From the NCBI GenBank assembly GCA_003013855.2, contig PVNU02000773.1:3041001-3105000 (forward strand): a stretch of 64,000 nucleotides of DNA, written 5' to 3'. Made by a program: the position numbers and the translations under genes. The notes beneath the pieces were generated by a model that ran no database searches, was not told the origin of the DNA, and was given only the letters and a program-made list of their open reading frames with translations. This document shows positions 26,885 to 38,813 of this stretch, piece after piece (within the stretch, counting starts at the first letter, position 1; every line of letters starts with the position of its first letter). Source of the DNA: Liriodendron chinense. Its lineage: Eukaryota > Streptophyta > Magnoliopsida > Magnoliales > Magnoliaceae.

Positions 26885-27290
26885 CGCGAAGAACCCTCCT
26901 GCTCCATTCCCTGCATCAACAACTATATGGAATCCATCCAATGGTTTCTCTGAAAGTTGACAAGGAAGCACAATCAGCAAATCGATCATACACTGCTTAG
27001 TATTAAAATAATAACAAAAAATAACAGCCACATCTAAAAGCTGGATGCAAAAAAAAACAGAAAGACCATCCTCAGTTCCAATAAACAGATCTAGGCCCTT
27101 AATTTATCTACCAGCTACGCCAGTCCTAAAAATAACTAGCAAGGTACTGGAACTTAAGTTCATATTCCGTACAATCCAAAAATGGCATTATTTTCTCCAA
27201 ATACCTGTTATCATTATGGATCCATCAACTGGACAGAACTCCTCATCCTCTGTAAGCGTGCTGTTAAACATTGCCGGCGTAGATGCCAAT
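26885..27290 (-). pseudogene. Captured phosphoglucosamine/phosphomannomutase-like exons
   Basis: Two exons on the minus strand. 27290-27205 encodes LASTPAMFNSTLTEDEEFCP followed by VDGSIMIT, with TTTTAG before and GTATTT after. 26949-26885 encodes KPLDGFHIVVDAGNGAGGFF plus A, with TTTCAG before and GTAAGC after. These are recognisable pieces of the plant alpha-D-phosphohexomutase family, of the DRT101-like type annotated as phosphoglucosamine mutase family. Order and phase fit, but the exons between them in the parent gene, including the active-site ASHxP segment after MIT, are missing, as are both ends. This is a captured fragment, not a functional enzyme. Confidence 0.8.
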
Positions 27291-27525
27291 CTAAAACAAA
27301 CGTTCAGCACCCATCAGCATGAGAGTATAAAGTCATACTGGTGACAGTTCATAAAACTAAGGGTACATCAACAGAGGTTCAAGAATTTCCATGTTGTCCC
27401 ATAGCAATCATCAAATGAGCCATACCAATCCATTCGAAGGATTCTGTACATGCGGGACATGTTTGAACAATCCACGCCTATATATGTAGGCCACACGGTT
27501 GATGTGAGACACCAAAAAACTCCAA

Positions 27526-27750
27526 CAGTTTTGAGACCAAATCTCACTGTTCAAAATGAGTAAAATTGAGTGCAATTCGTTGTCCAAATCAGGCAGATTG
27601 GTGTGCTCAAAACGTGGCCAAACTTAGACAGTTTTGTGGGCCCAAAACATGGTCTAGCTAGGCTGATTTGAGGGTCAAAGATGGCCCAACTGGTGGCCAT
27701 AATTAAGTCCCACACACTGTCCAAAATTTGGACAGAATTAGACCCACATA
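27526..27750 (+). repeat. Direct repeat, left copy (225 bp)
   Basis: It begins 'cagttttgagaccaaatctc' and ends 'ggacagaattagacccaca'. A near-identical copy lies at 29690-29932, which has an extra 18-bp duplication of 'ttttggacagaattagacc' at its end. Both are inside the CACTA element. Confidence 0.9.
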
Positions 27751-28086
27751 CATGTGAGATCTAATCCATCCATCAGGTTGGCCCAACCTTGCACATGCTT
27801 TCCCAAAAATAAAATCTGGTCCAATCAGCATGTGGACCCCAATATTGCAAGACAGGTGAATGGGTTGAAAACTTCAGTGAAGCCTTCCAAGCTGTCCATT
27901 TATTTTGCAAACTGTGCGCCAACTGACCAGTGGGTCAACCTGATTCTTGGGCTAGGACGTCAATATAGTGGTGTCATTCTGATGGATGGATTGGATCTCA
28001 GACCTTTCATGCCATGCTGGTACAACCATGATAAGCAAATGGACAAAGAATAAAAAAAACACATGCATCGTAGCTAAAAGAACCAA

Positions 28087-28188
28087 CTTGATTCCAAGAT
28101 CAATGTGCTCCCGAATACCAAAGCCGAAGCACCCAGTATCACTGAAGTTCCTTCTCAACAACTCGCATTCTTTCACTTTCAACCCGCT
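28087..28188 (-). pseudogene. Captured 60S ribosomal protein L11 (uL5) exon fragment
   Basis: Minus-strand reading gives SGLKVKECELLRRNFSDTGC then FGFGIREHIDLGIK. This is the highly conserved C-terminal part of cytosolic ribosomal protein L11, preceded by an acceptor-like CCAACAG. Where the family continues with YDPSTG, the frame instead continues LVLLATMH, so the fragment is cut at 28087. Only 34 codons are present and there is no start or stop of its own. It is a transposon-captured fragment on the same strand as the neighbouring mutase and SOUL pieces. Confidence 0.88.
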
Positions 28189-28619
28189 CTGTTGGTAGGA
28201 TGGCATGATATACTTTTAACATAGATTAACCTTCATTTTATAGGATCTCTGTTGGTTGCTTAGGATAATCCAACAGGTGCAATTTCTCTGGTTGTTTCAG
28301 CTCCCTGTCTAGTCCTACGGTTCGGATGGACCATGTCAATGAACAGATGTGGTCATATGCATATTAGAGATTTACCTTAGGTGGCTTGAATGGGTAACCT
28401 GGTGGGAAGTGAATGGTTTAACAGAAATACACCACCTACAACTGGACCCATAATTGTTTCTTGCCAGTGGAACATGTCATCAGCAAGAGAACCTATATTC
28501 ATATAAAATACCCAATTCAGAAAGCTGATGAGCCTTTCAATTCAGAAAGCTGATGAACCCACACACAGATGGATGAAGAAAACAGAACTAACCTGCCTCA
28601 GGAAACGAGCGTGTCATTC

Positions 28620-28810
28620 AGAGAAAGTGCCGATAGTTGATCAGTTGGGGTTCAGCCACCTGCTGCTGCTGCCACCTTCGCCTTTAAAGCTTCCGGAGAC
28701 GCCAACAGGTGCAGCACCTCAGTCTGGTCCATCTCCAGAAGCATGCCTGTCACCTTAGCATGCCTGTCACCCTAGCTGCTGCTGCTGCTGCTGCTAGCTG
28801 CTGCTGTCCA
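28620..28810. repeat. CTG-rich trinucleotide tract
   Basis: Interrupted CTG/GCT repeats at 28660-28675 and 28776-28810. The surrounding GC-rich block (28600-28760) contrasts with the AT-rich element and may be another captured exon, but I do not recognise a product in any frame. Confidence 0.6.
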
Positions 28811-29689
28811 TCCGTTTTGGATCATTATTTTAGGGATGATCTGGACTGCCCATTCATTCTAAGATTAGTCAGTCATAGACTCATAAATAACTTGTCTAGC
28901 TAGCAATATATCTTCAAAAAGTAGGATTTTTAATCCTTTCCAATTGCCTTTTTAAAATTCTAGTTGCTAAGCACAATACCCAAGTATGAGAGTGAGTGTT
29001 ATAAAAACCATACCCATACATTGGACCGTGGTATTCACACAGTGCAATCCACCTGATGAATGACTTGGATTTCACCCACCATTACATTATTCCAGATTTA
29101 TGAGAAACCAAACAAATTATGCCTCAGGTGGATTGAACAGTGCATCCTTTAACTTTTGGTGCATCCTTCCCCAACATAGACAACCTATTGAACAGTCCTG
29201 ATGGTTAAACGACTTGGATGGGGTCTCAATTCCAGGTCGAATTGGTGAATGCGCTATGTTCCGGCTGACCCAAATCAGGTCTGTTGCCATGACCACCAGT
29301 TTGTTGTATAGCTCCATCATTTACAAACCTACTGCGAATCAGTCTGTGGGACAGCCAATCCTCAATTTGAACACTCCATTCATTCCATAACACTAGGACC
29401 AGCACTGCTATAACCAGCATTGCTGCCACTGTTTGTGTATGGATGTTTTGAAATGATACAAACCTGTCACAAGTGCTTTTGGAAATGACATGGAAATCTC
29501 TCACTTGTTCTAAAGGATTCCGCAAAATTCAGACATGCCGGGCTGTTACAATAGGGGAAACCAGTTTCCATTGCCATTTAATCACCTTCCAGCATGCATG
29601 AATGATACCATATGGTTCTTCTAACATCTATATATTAAAATACCAATACTTGACGAGATTTGAGACCCACTAACGCTGACCACTATAGA

Positions 29690-29932
29690 CAGTTTTGAGA
29701 CCAAATCTCACTGTTCAAAATGAGTAAAATTGAGTGCAATTCGTTGTCCAAATCAGGCAGATTGGTGTGCTCAAAACGTGGCCCAACTTAGACAGTTTTG
29801 TGGGCCCAAAACATGGTCTAGCTAGGCTGATTTGAGGGTCAAAGATGGCCCAACCGGTGGCCATAATTAAGTCCCACACACTGTCCAAAATTTGGACAGA
29901 ATTAGACCATTTTGGACAGAATTAGACCCACA
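29690..29932 (+). repeat. Direct repeat, right copy
   Basis: Second copy of the 27526-27750 repeat. From 29930 to about 30250 it continues as degenerate short repeats of 'ttttggacagatttgtggcc', which look like tandem expansion of part of the same unit. Confidence 0.85.
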
Positions 29933-32900
29933 TATTGCACATTTTTGTGTTCCCACACACTATCCATTTTCGGACAGCTTTGGGTTCCCAAAAAGGGGAT
30001 CGTTTTGACCCCAAATGTTGTCCAATTCATGGACAGGTCTGGCCCCAAACACTAGACAGATTTGGGACCATTTTGAGTCCTAACATTATGTCCACAAGGC
30101 AGATTTTTGTGAGCCAAATTCCGGTGACCAATGCAGCTTTGTCCAAACTGGACAGATCCGTGGTCCATAATGCTGTCTATATTTGGATAGATTTTGTGGT
30201 ACAAATGCACTATCCTTTTGGACAGATTTGTGGCCCCAAACTGCTATCAATATGTAACACCTAACACATGTCTATGCAATTTTCTCAAGTTGCATACCTA
30301 GAACTGAGAAATATAAACACAGATTTAAACATAACTGTATATTGGCTTGTATTCAATTAAGTCACCATCCCATGTAAAATCCTCAATTAGAGCAAGTAAA
30401 TGAGAACAGAGCAACAAATGCAACAGAGATGAGCAGGGGATATCAGTAAATTGACTCAAGATGCTTGAACCTCCTTGCACTCATCAACATTAGGACATGA
30501 AGGATGATGTGCAAAATGCATGGACCAAATTTGTGACAAAGTTGGCGTGCCTTCAGTTGGGGACACATTTGAATAACTTCCATTAGCTTATGTTTGTCCT
30601 GTGGAATCAATATGACAAAGACACTAAGACAATAGATAGTGTCGAACGTCTGCTATTTGGGAATTCTTCCACAAAGCACCAACAAAATCAGATGGTGATT
30701 GGGCAGAATTCACCTGCATTGTTGGCATTCCAAATCTGCTCAAATGGCCCAAATGAAGAATTGAAAATGGTGATGACTTCAAATCATACCTGATGGCTTC
30801 TTTTCATAAAATCGGGACCGCGGATGATTTTTTTCTACATATATGTAACTCCCATCCTGAAATGAGAAACCCATTTCATCAACATGGAAAGTACTCTGAG
30901 AAGGTGAGATACACATTACTAGAGAACATTCAAACAACCTACAGTTACTGCAATAGCTACATCATTTCAAATGGTGTTTTGCATTGAAAAGTTACCACCT
31001 ACAAATAGCACAAACAGACTCTGCTAATTTTTTTCCTTTCTGGAGTTGACTGGAGCTAAAAGAACTACACCAAGCAGGTGCTAGCGCTAATGGAGATGCA
31101 ATTCTCAGATACCAATCCATGCAACTATTATACCCAGACATGCAATTCTCCACCATTGGCAGACCTGCAACCTTGAAAAGCTTTTCCTTTACAAAATTCA
31201 AACCTTGCATTAGATACCAATCCATTTGAAGTACATATTGTTAGAAGACAATGTACAAAATCCTACAATCTGATATTTTTATCAAGCCACACCTGCGATG
31301 TAGTCCGCATGCTACATGATCAAAGGTAACCTTGACAGACTGTACAAATCAAATTATGCATGTCAAGATCAATATCTTAGCCTATAGATATGAATGCATG
31401 AGAATAGATTTTCAAAATTTTAAATCCGAGAACAATTTTGAAAAGGGGCAGCTGAAAGAATCAAGTTATTCTGTCAATTCATCACATGAAATCAAACCCA
31501 ATATCCTAAAGCAGGTGCCAAATCATCAACCAAAATCGGATCAAAACCACCATTTCCGTTACGTTTGTGGGAAGAGTAATATTGTGATTTTATTCAGGCA
31601 TGGGGAAAAGTAATATCTTGGGCTTTGGGGCTAGATTCTTAAATAGGACCTTTTTAAAAAAAAAAGCAACTGATTTTATTAAGAAACAAAAGTAAAAAGA
31701 AAACAACAAGCCTCAGGCACCGATATCACCTCAGAAACTTCAGGTTCATTTTAAGGTTTGGTAGTGCATAGATATCACCAAGCAAACTAAGGATGCCCAT
31801 AGTCCAGGGGTTAGCTAGGAGGCTGATAAGCAAGACTACTTTGACTTTGGCATGGCTCCAGAATCTGCGGAAAATATTGGCATATTAAAAACCCAGACAT
31901 GTGGAAACTTGAGAATGCAAACAGATTATGCCTGGCCAAATATGCCTGGCCAGTAATTCCCTATTCCTTCCGAGAGTCATCATACAACATTCCTAGCCAT
32001 TCCATCAACGCCCATTAAAATGAACAATCTTGATCATTCATGAAAATGAGCCTAACCACGGATTTACACTGCCCATGTTATTGGTCCACCTTTAATTCCC
32101 AATCACTTTCCTGCATCACTCTGACTTGGTGATCCTATCTATTTGATCAACCACTAAGAAAGGGAGGATCCAGATCACTCATGACCCAAAAAAAATTTGT
32201 GGATCTAGATCAATTAAATCTCACCATATGAACCATTGGATGGAGCCCACATGGAGCCCCAAATGGATGACCAGAACTGCTCATCTTTTCTATGAACATA
32301 AATCAGCCATGGTTCAGAACTCATAGCAAACAGTTTAGCCTGAACACCAATTGCTGGAATCCAAACAGGCAGCTGAAAACGAAAAGGCAACGGCCCAGAT
32401 CTAACAACATTAAATCAATGGCCATGATCATCCACTATGAGTGATAGTTCAAAAAAGCAATCAATGATAGCAGCACCTATCAGGTGGACAGCTCTGATCA
32501 TCCTCCATCCACTGAAACATACAGTTAAAACACAACAATGACATATACAATCTACTTCAGCTTGCTTTGTACATAGTAGAAATCACACAACCACCTAAAC
32601 AACATGTTTGGTTACACCAAATATAAAAAAAATTCATCAAATTTCAAGATTAATCAATCTGATTTGGCACAAAATATTAGGAAATTTCAAGATTCTCTAG
32701 ATGCCATTATGAACAGAAAGTTGCAACAAATAGCACCCACATAGAAGATCCATCTAAGTACAATCTAACCATTAAATCCAAGATCTTCTGTACACTTCTA
32801 AACTGCCTGATCGGCAACCATCCATTTCAGACCCATCAACATCCACCCACACTTCATTTTTGAGCCCGATAATGCAGAAAGGGGAATTATATTGAGGGAT

Positions 32901-32944
32901 TAAGCATTCTCACCTTTAGGTGTGGTTAAACCCGCCCGCGGAGA

Positions 32945-33103
32945 TCAGCTCAAGCTGATGGCAAGTTTCTCTGCCTCCTTGACAATGTTGATGTCCTGAG
33001 CAAACCCAGAGAACTTCCTGACTGTGACAAAATGGCCTGCCCATTTGTCGGGATGCTCGAGTTCAGAGAGGGGGAACGGTGGCACTGCTTGGAATTTCAA
33101 GGC
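32945..33103 (-). pseudogene. Captured SOUL haem-binding protein C-terminal exon
   Basis: The minus strand reads KFQAVPPFPLSELEHPDKW, then VTVRKFSGFAQDINIVKEAE and KLAISLS-stop (TGA at 32947-32945). This is the C-terminal motif of plant SOUL-family haem-binding proteins (V-V-RKFSGFA-D-NIVKEAE-L--SL). Upstream exons of the domain are not seen. The stop falls earlier than the family's usual short tail, as far as I recall. It is one of three unrelated captured fragments in this CACTA element. Confidence 0.82.
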
Positions 33104-33448
33104 AAGGAAACCCGCCCATGGAGACCACTACTCCGATCCGAAACCGACTACCTCTGTTGCCGGCCCTAAACCCTTCCCACGCCATCACCACAACCCACCC
33201 ATGTTTGGACTTCATCACAGCCACCATCCTTCGTCCCTATCGCAACTCCACCAAACCCTCCAAAACCGATCTCGACCACCACATCACCACATCATCTTCC
33301 CCAGCCCCGATCGAACCCCACCTCAAAGACCCACCAACCACATATGGCCCAATCGTGCACCAAACCCTAGCAAAACCCCAACTCGACCACCTCGCACGAC
33401 TTCACCTCATCCTCTGTTCGACCACCATACGACAAATCTGATTTAATT

Positions 33449-33500
<52 letters not shown>

Positions 33501-33720
33501 TGTTAAGATGGAATTTCTGGGGGAACGGGGAATGAAAAGGGGCTTTGGGAGGGAGGGCGGCAAGAGAGCGGGAGCTCAAGAGGGGTGAGGGATTTTTGCG
33601 ATTAGGGTTCTCTGGGCTTTTTTCACTTTAGCGGTAGTTTGGGCGCGGGGAGCTTTTTGGGCGCGCGGGGAGCTTTGGCGCGGGACGGAGCAAGAGACGG
33701 ATTGTCATGTCAGGGGCTCG
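33104..33720 (-). other. Possible captured promoter/5' UTR block
   Basis: GC-rich, unlike the rest of the element. On the minus strand it reads 'gagaaccctaatcgc', then (CT)n (complement of GA at 33457-33497) and a run open in several frames down to the SOUL fragment. A CT-rich leader with 'aaccctaa' is typical of plant 5' UTRs. On the plus strand a 107-codon ORF starts at ATG 33118 (METTTPIRNRLPLLP...), with no recognised domain. The reading as a transcription start is inference. Confidence 0.35.
33457..33497. repeat. (GA)n microsatellite
   Basis: About twenty GA repeats within the GC-rich block of the CACTA element. Confidence 0.95.
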
Positions 33721-33995
33721 TGTGGCCCACCTTAATGTATGTGGTTTATCCACTCCGTCCATTCATTTTGCAAGTTCATTTTTGGGCATAATCTCAAAAA
33801 GGAGGTAGATCAAAGGCCCAAGTAGACCACACCACATCTCAATGGTAGGCACTTTATCTTCACTATTTCCTAAGGTGTGGTCCACTTGAGCCTTCCATCC
33901 ACTTTTTTTTTTTGGGCTCATACCTTAAATGAGCTTCCAACATGGATGGACGGCTTAGATAAAACACACACATTGTGGTGTGTCGTATAAAGCCC
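33712..33995. mobile_element. Foldback MITE inside the CACTA element
   Basis: 'gtggcccaccttaatgtatg ... actccgtccattcatttt' to 'catggatggacggcttag ... cattgtggtg'. A shortened copy lacking most of the centre. Confidence 0.6.
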
Positions 33996-34210
33996 CTTAG
34001 GGAACCCTCCAATAGGAGCTGGGCAGTAGCTTTTAGCTAGGGATTAAATCCGTAGCAGAATTGCTAGGGATTATGTCCCTAGCAAAAAAAACTCATAATC
34101 CGTAGCCTTTGCCCCTTTTTTTTTTGTAGTGATCACAACCCTGTTCGACTCGACTTGAACTCGAACTCGACTTGAATATTGATTGGCTCAACTCAACTCG
34201 TTCGTTTGAT

Positions 34211-34328
<118 letters not shown>

Positions 34329-35095
34329 AGGTTGGATGACAAATAAACATGAGTGTGGGCCCTAGGAAGGTTTCAATGGTGGACATCATTCTCCTCACTG
34401 TTTCCTATGGTGTGGTCCACTTGAGCTATGTATTTGCCTCATTTTTTTGTTTAATGCCTCAAAATGAGTTGTATAAATGGATGGACGGAGTGGATAAAAC
34501 AAATACATCATAGAGGGACCCACAAAACTTTGACACCAGCTTACTAGTTGGTGTTCGTGTCACCAACCAACTCACGTTCGTGGATTGGGTACTACCAGTC
34601 TAACCCAACAGGACCTATCTAGAGATGGACGGTCCTGTTAGTGCTCTGTGGGCCCCATAGTGATATATTTGCTTATCTAAGCCGTCCGTCCATTTTTAAA
34701 ATATCATTTATGGCATTATCAAAAAAATGAAGTAGATCGAAGGCTTGAGTGAACCACACCATAGGAAATAGTGGGGATGTTAAGTATCTATGTTTAGTTA
34801 ATTAAAATTTTTAAACCTTATGATTTGTCATTTGTGAATAGATCGGTATTCACTATTCACTAGTAGAAAAAATATTTTCAAGCGGAAAAAGTGAAATTGT
34901 TCGAACTTGTAAAAATTGTCGGAAATCTATACGTTTCGAACATATTCGAACATAGCTGGCCAGACCAAACCGAGTTTGAACAGAGCCACCTTGTTTGAAT
35001 GTTTGTTCGAACATTGTTCGAACACACCCACCCAAGCAACCGAACAATCCAATCTAGTCCATGTTTGACTCAGATTGGATCATTGCCCACCTCTA

Positions 35096-35330
35096 GGTAG
35101 AGCACCTGTGCCGATCTTTTGAAAATGACCCCGTATAGAGTACTCATAATAAAACGCTATAATGATCCTTTTAGGAAAGAGTATCGGTATGTCATGCCCA
35201 GAAATTCAGGTCCGAGTTGGCCAGGCCCGAATCTGAATTTCAGGACTGTGAATTAAATTTAAACAAAGTATTTAACGCAACCCATATGATCTCTATACAT
35301 CTTCAAGGCATGCACCAATAGAGTACTCAT

Positions 35331-35367
<37 letters not shown>

Positions 35368-35630
35368 GTCGTTGGGCCTGAATTTTAAACAGGTTTAGGC
35401 CAATCTTTTGGGCCGGGCCTATTTAAATTTTTTTTTTTTTTTTTTTTCAAGCTCAAACTCAGCTCGAAAGCTCGGTTGAGCCAGCTTAATCATGTCAGTT
35501 TAGCTCGAAGGCCGAGCCGACCACAAGATTGAACAAGCCTAGCTCGAGCTCACTCAGCTTTTGTAAAGCTCTAAGCCGTAGGCTATAGTTGATCGACTTT
35601 TTAAATCCCATTCCATTCATTTATCATAGT
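35096..35630. other. Host sequence resuming after the nested insertion
   Basis: It continues the 'ggtagagcac' repeats interrupted at 25111, then has 33 consecutive Gs at 35333-35365, a poly-T tract near 35430-35448 and 'agctcgagctcactcagctt'-type sequence that looks like another non-autonomous element. No gene seen. Confidence 0.5.
35333..35365 (+). repeat. Poly-G tract (33 G)
   Basis: An uninterrupted G run, unusual for a plant intergenic region. It could be a true homopolymer or an assembly artefact. Confidence 0.9.
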
Positions 35631-35634
35631 TTGG

Positions 35635-37690
35635 GGTGTGGCTTCGGTGGATCCCTATTTGTGGAGCCCACTGTGATGTATGTGCCTTATATCCATGTTG
35701 TCCATCCATTTTGAATGCTAATTTTAGGGCATGATGCAAAAAATGAAGCAGATCCAAATCTTAAGTGGACCACACCACAAGAAACAGTGGTGATTGAATA
35801 TCCATCATTAAAAACTTTTTGTGGGCCACTGGAATGCTTATTTTACATCCAACCCGTTGATAAGGTCACAAAGACCTCCATGAAGGAACCACACAAATAT
35901 GATCAGCTTAATCCAAAGCTTTTGTGGCCCACAAAAAGCTTTTAATGGTCAATCACCACTGTTGCCTATGGTGTGGTCCACCTGAGATGTGGATTTGATT
36001 TCAAAATGGATGGACGGTAGGGATGTAAAGCATATACATAACGGTCGGCCTCGCAGTCAAGGATCAACCGAAGCCGTACACCATCGTTTGGAGAGAGAGA
36101 TTCTTGGGCCGGAGGGGGCGCAACTTGCACGTAACCCATGTTGCCCAACCTCTGTCTAGCTGACCACGCCATTTTAATTGTATCCTCCCATCCATGTCGG
36201 TCTTAGTGGGAGCGAATTAGGTGTTATCCGGTTAACAGGTTGGTGGGTGTTGACCTGATTATAGGGCCCACCTTGATGTATGTGTTTTAATACATGGTCC
36301 CAAAAATGAAGCAGATCGAAATCTTAAGTGGACCATAGTCGGGATTGAATGCCTGACATTAAAAACTTCCTTGGGGCTGAGTTTTGGATCAAGTTGGCAT
36401 TTATATTTTCCGGTCATCCAGGTCCATGTGACCTTATCAACAGGCTGGATGGCAAATAAACATTATGATGGGCCTTAGAAAGTTTTTAAAGGTGGTTGTT
36501 TAATAACTGTTGCTTCCTTTGGTGTGGTCCACTTGAGATTTGGATATGCTTCATTTTTCCGACCACGACCTAAAATGAGCTGGAAAAACTGATGGATTGC
36601 ATGGATATATGGCACATACATCAAGGTGAGCCCACTGTCGAGGGAGGCAACAGCCACAAGGTGTTATACCCGGGTAAAAACCAAACACACTCCAATCCGA
36701 ATGGTGCCCAGTGGTGGACCCCACATCATGTATAGCATATCTTTAAGTTGGATTTATTCAACGTTCTTGGCCGCCAATGAAGCCCACATGGTTATTAATG
36801 GAGTTGGGATAGTTGACTTTTAAGTTGAAAATGATACCTGGCGGATTCAAAAATCAAGTTGGCTGCACCAGTAACAATTAAACAGGCACCGTTGAAACCT
36901 GTGTCACAAAATTGTTGGGATCAGTGATATATTAGTGTTTTCCCTAGATCCATGAATCTAGGAATCACCTTATAAACGGGTTGGATGGCATTTAATTATT
37001 AGGGTGGGCATTAGGAATGTTTTCAACGGTGTGAATCTCCATTCACGCTGTTTCCTGTGGTGTGGCCCACTAAAATTTTGAATCTCCCTCATATTTGGTC
37101 TCACGTCCAAAAATGAGCTATCGAAACCGATGGATGGAGTGGATATAATAAAAACACTACCATGGGTCACAAAATTTTGGGTTACATGGGAGCCGTACCC
37201 GTAATTCTGCAGGTAATTACTGATATGCCCCTAATTTGGACTTTGACCCAATCTTTTTATTTTTTATTTTTTATTTTATTATTATTATTATTAATTTTTT
37301 TTTTTTACAACTTTGGCGTGCCCGGTGCCCCTCATGACGTACCGAGTACTTGAATTTCCTATAGCAGTCGCAATGCTTGGCCAGGGAGCCGGTGTCAGAA
37401 AAAGCTCTGTGGGGCCCACCTTGTCATCTATGAGATATCCACTCCACCAGCAATTTTGGCGCGTGTTAGGAGGTGAGACCAAAAGTCAACTAGATCCCAA
37501 AACGAAACAGTGGGAATGGGCCACACACCATTGAAACCTTTCCCACATCTAAGTTTTGGATGGGCTTGAATTTCTGTTTGTCCTTCGTCCTGGTGGGGCT
37601 CGCCTAGGAAGATTTTAATGGTGGGTGTTCCCATCTCCACTGTTCATGGTGTGGCCAACTTGAGTTGGGATCTGACTCACGTGCTAACAT
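35635..37690. mobile_element. Four consecutive foldback MITEs
   Basis: Copies at about 35635-36090, 36205-36690, 36695-37175 and 37385-37690. The 36205 copy begins 'gggagcgaattaggtgttatc', matching the end type of the 58.0-kb element, and has 'ggtgttatacccggg' on the right. Between copies 3 and 4 is an AT-rich TTA repeat (37257-37310). No gene seen. Confidence 0.6.
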
Positions 37691-37732
37691 GAGCCAGCAC
37701 AGATAGATAAATTGGATATTACACAAATATCA

Positions 37733-38813
37733 AGTTGAAAAAAAGTTGTTTTAAAAACAATTTTAAAAGAAAAAATAGGCATTTGGCTTTTGTCCCGCAT
37801 GGGAGAAATTTTTTTTACCTCTTTATAAGTAGGGTGTTGTGGACCTTACTTATTTATGGTGGAAGAGAGGGAGAATGGTGGCTTGCGTGTTCCAGTGCGA
37901 ACGCGCACGGCCTTGGTCTCGGTCCCGGGCTCGGGCTCGGTGCGAGGGCGTGGGTACGTGAGGCAGTGTGGCTGTAGAGGCGCTAGTGGCGCACTTGGCA
38001 CTTCGCACGTGAGCGAGACTGGTGCGACAGAGGATAGGTAGTAGGTCAGGTGGCTGGGTTCGGAACAGAGGAGGTGCTGTGGGTGGGAGGTCTGACAGAG
38101 AGACTTCTCTGCTTTTTATAGAGAGCTGTAGGGCTAATTAGAGGGACCTGTGTAACTGCTCATGCAGTAACGGTCCATACCATGCAGTAACAGATGCATG
38201 TGGCTAGCCCAATAGTCAGAAACGGCTAGCCATTGAGTCTAAACAGCCAGCATGCAGGTGCATAACTTCCACATGCACAACAGTCAGAAACTGCCATAAA
38301 CGGCTAGTTTCTCACAATAGCCAGAAAACGACTAGTGCCATTATGGCTCTGGACCAAACCTGGCAGCCACACTTGCCTATATAAACCGGACAGGTCTGGT
38401 TCATTCCAACACAACAACAACAGCAATCACAAACTAAAAAATTGAACCAGCACCCATCTTAGTCTCTTAGCCTCTCGGTTTGGTTAAAATAAACCAAGCC
38501 ACTTAGACCAGTGTAGTGGTCTGCTGCTGCAGAAGAAGAATACTGCCATTATTTTTTCTTTCTCTTTTTCTTTATCTGCCAGAGTGTGTTACTGAGTTCC
38601 ATAGTGGTTCCTTCGTTTTGCTGAACGCAGAACCACATAAGGCTCGTCGTATCCTGGAAGCAATCCACCTGCAACCTATCAGCAGACTCAAAATAATTTG
38701 AGTGGGGGCAAATTACGCTTTAAGGATAGCGTGTTTTTTCACGTGCTTCAGCCTGTCCTTATTTTCAGATTTTCCAATTTATTTATTTTTTAAAGATCAG
38801 AATTTGATCAACA
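37733..38813 (+). mobile_element. Solo LTR (1,081 bp) with 5-bp target duplication
   Basis: The sequence begins AGTTGA (probably a mutated TGTTGA) and ends TCAACA, flanked by TATCA on both sides (37728-37732, 38814-38818). It contains 'ttgtcccgcatgggagaa' and 'ctttataagtagggtgttg', typical of plant copia LTRs, a TATA-like 'cctatataaacc' at about 38376 and a CA-rich leader. Unit 2 of the tandem duplication keeps the uninterrupted site 'acacaaatatcatggtgg'. Confidence 0.78.

Larger units (their letters stand above)
25257..34131. mobile_element. CACTA (En/Spm) element carrying host gene fragments
   Basis: The left end CACTACAAAAAAATGGGG is followed by 'caaaggctacg'. The right end reads 'cgtagcctttgcccc' then poly-T and GTAGTG, an inverted match. 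ATC lies immediately outside each end (25254-25256 and 34132-34134), the 3-bp duplication typical of CACTA elements. Subterminal regions repeat 'ccgtagctacgaatata' on the left and 'aatccgtagc' / 'gggattatgtccctagc' on the right. Of its 8,875 bp I recognise no transposase. It holds fragments of at least three host genes on the minus strand, so it is a non-autonomous gene-capturing element. Confidence 0.88.

Noticed and set aside
33118..33441. 107-codon + strand ORF METTTPIRNRLPLLP... as a gene
   Set aside because: No domain recognised. It lies antisense to the captured block in a transposon, and its proline/threonine/histidine-rich composition fits read-through of a CA-rich leader.
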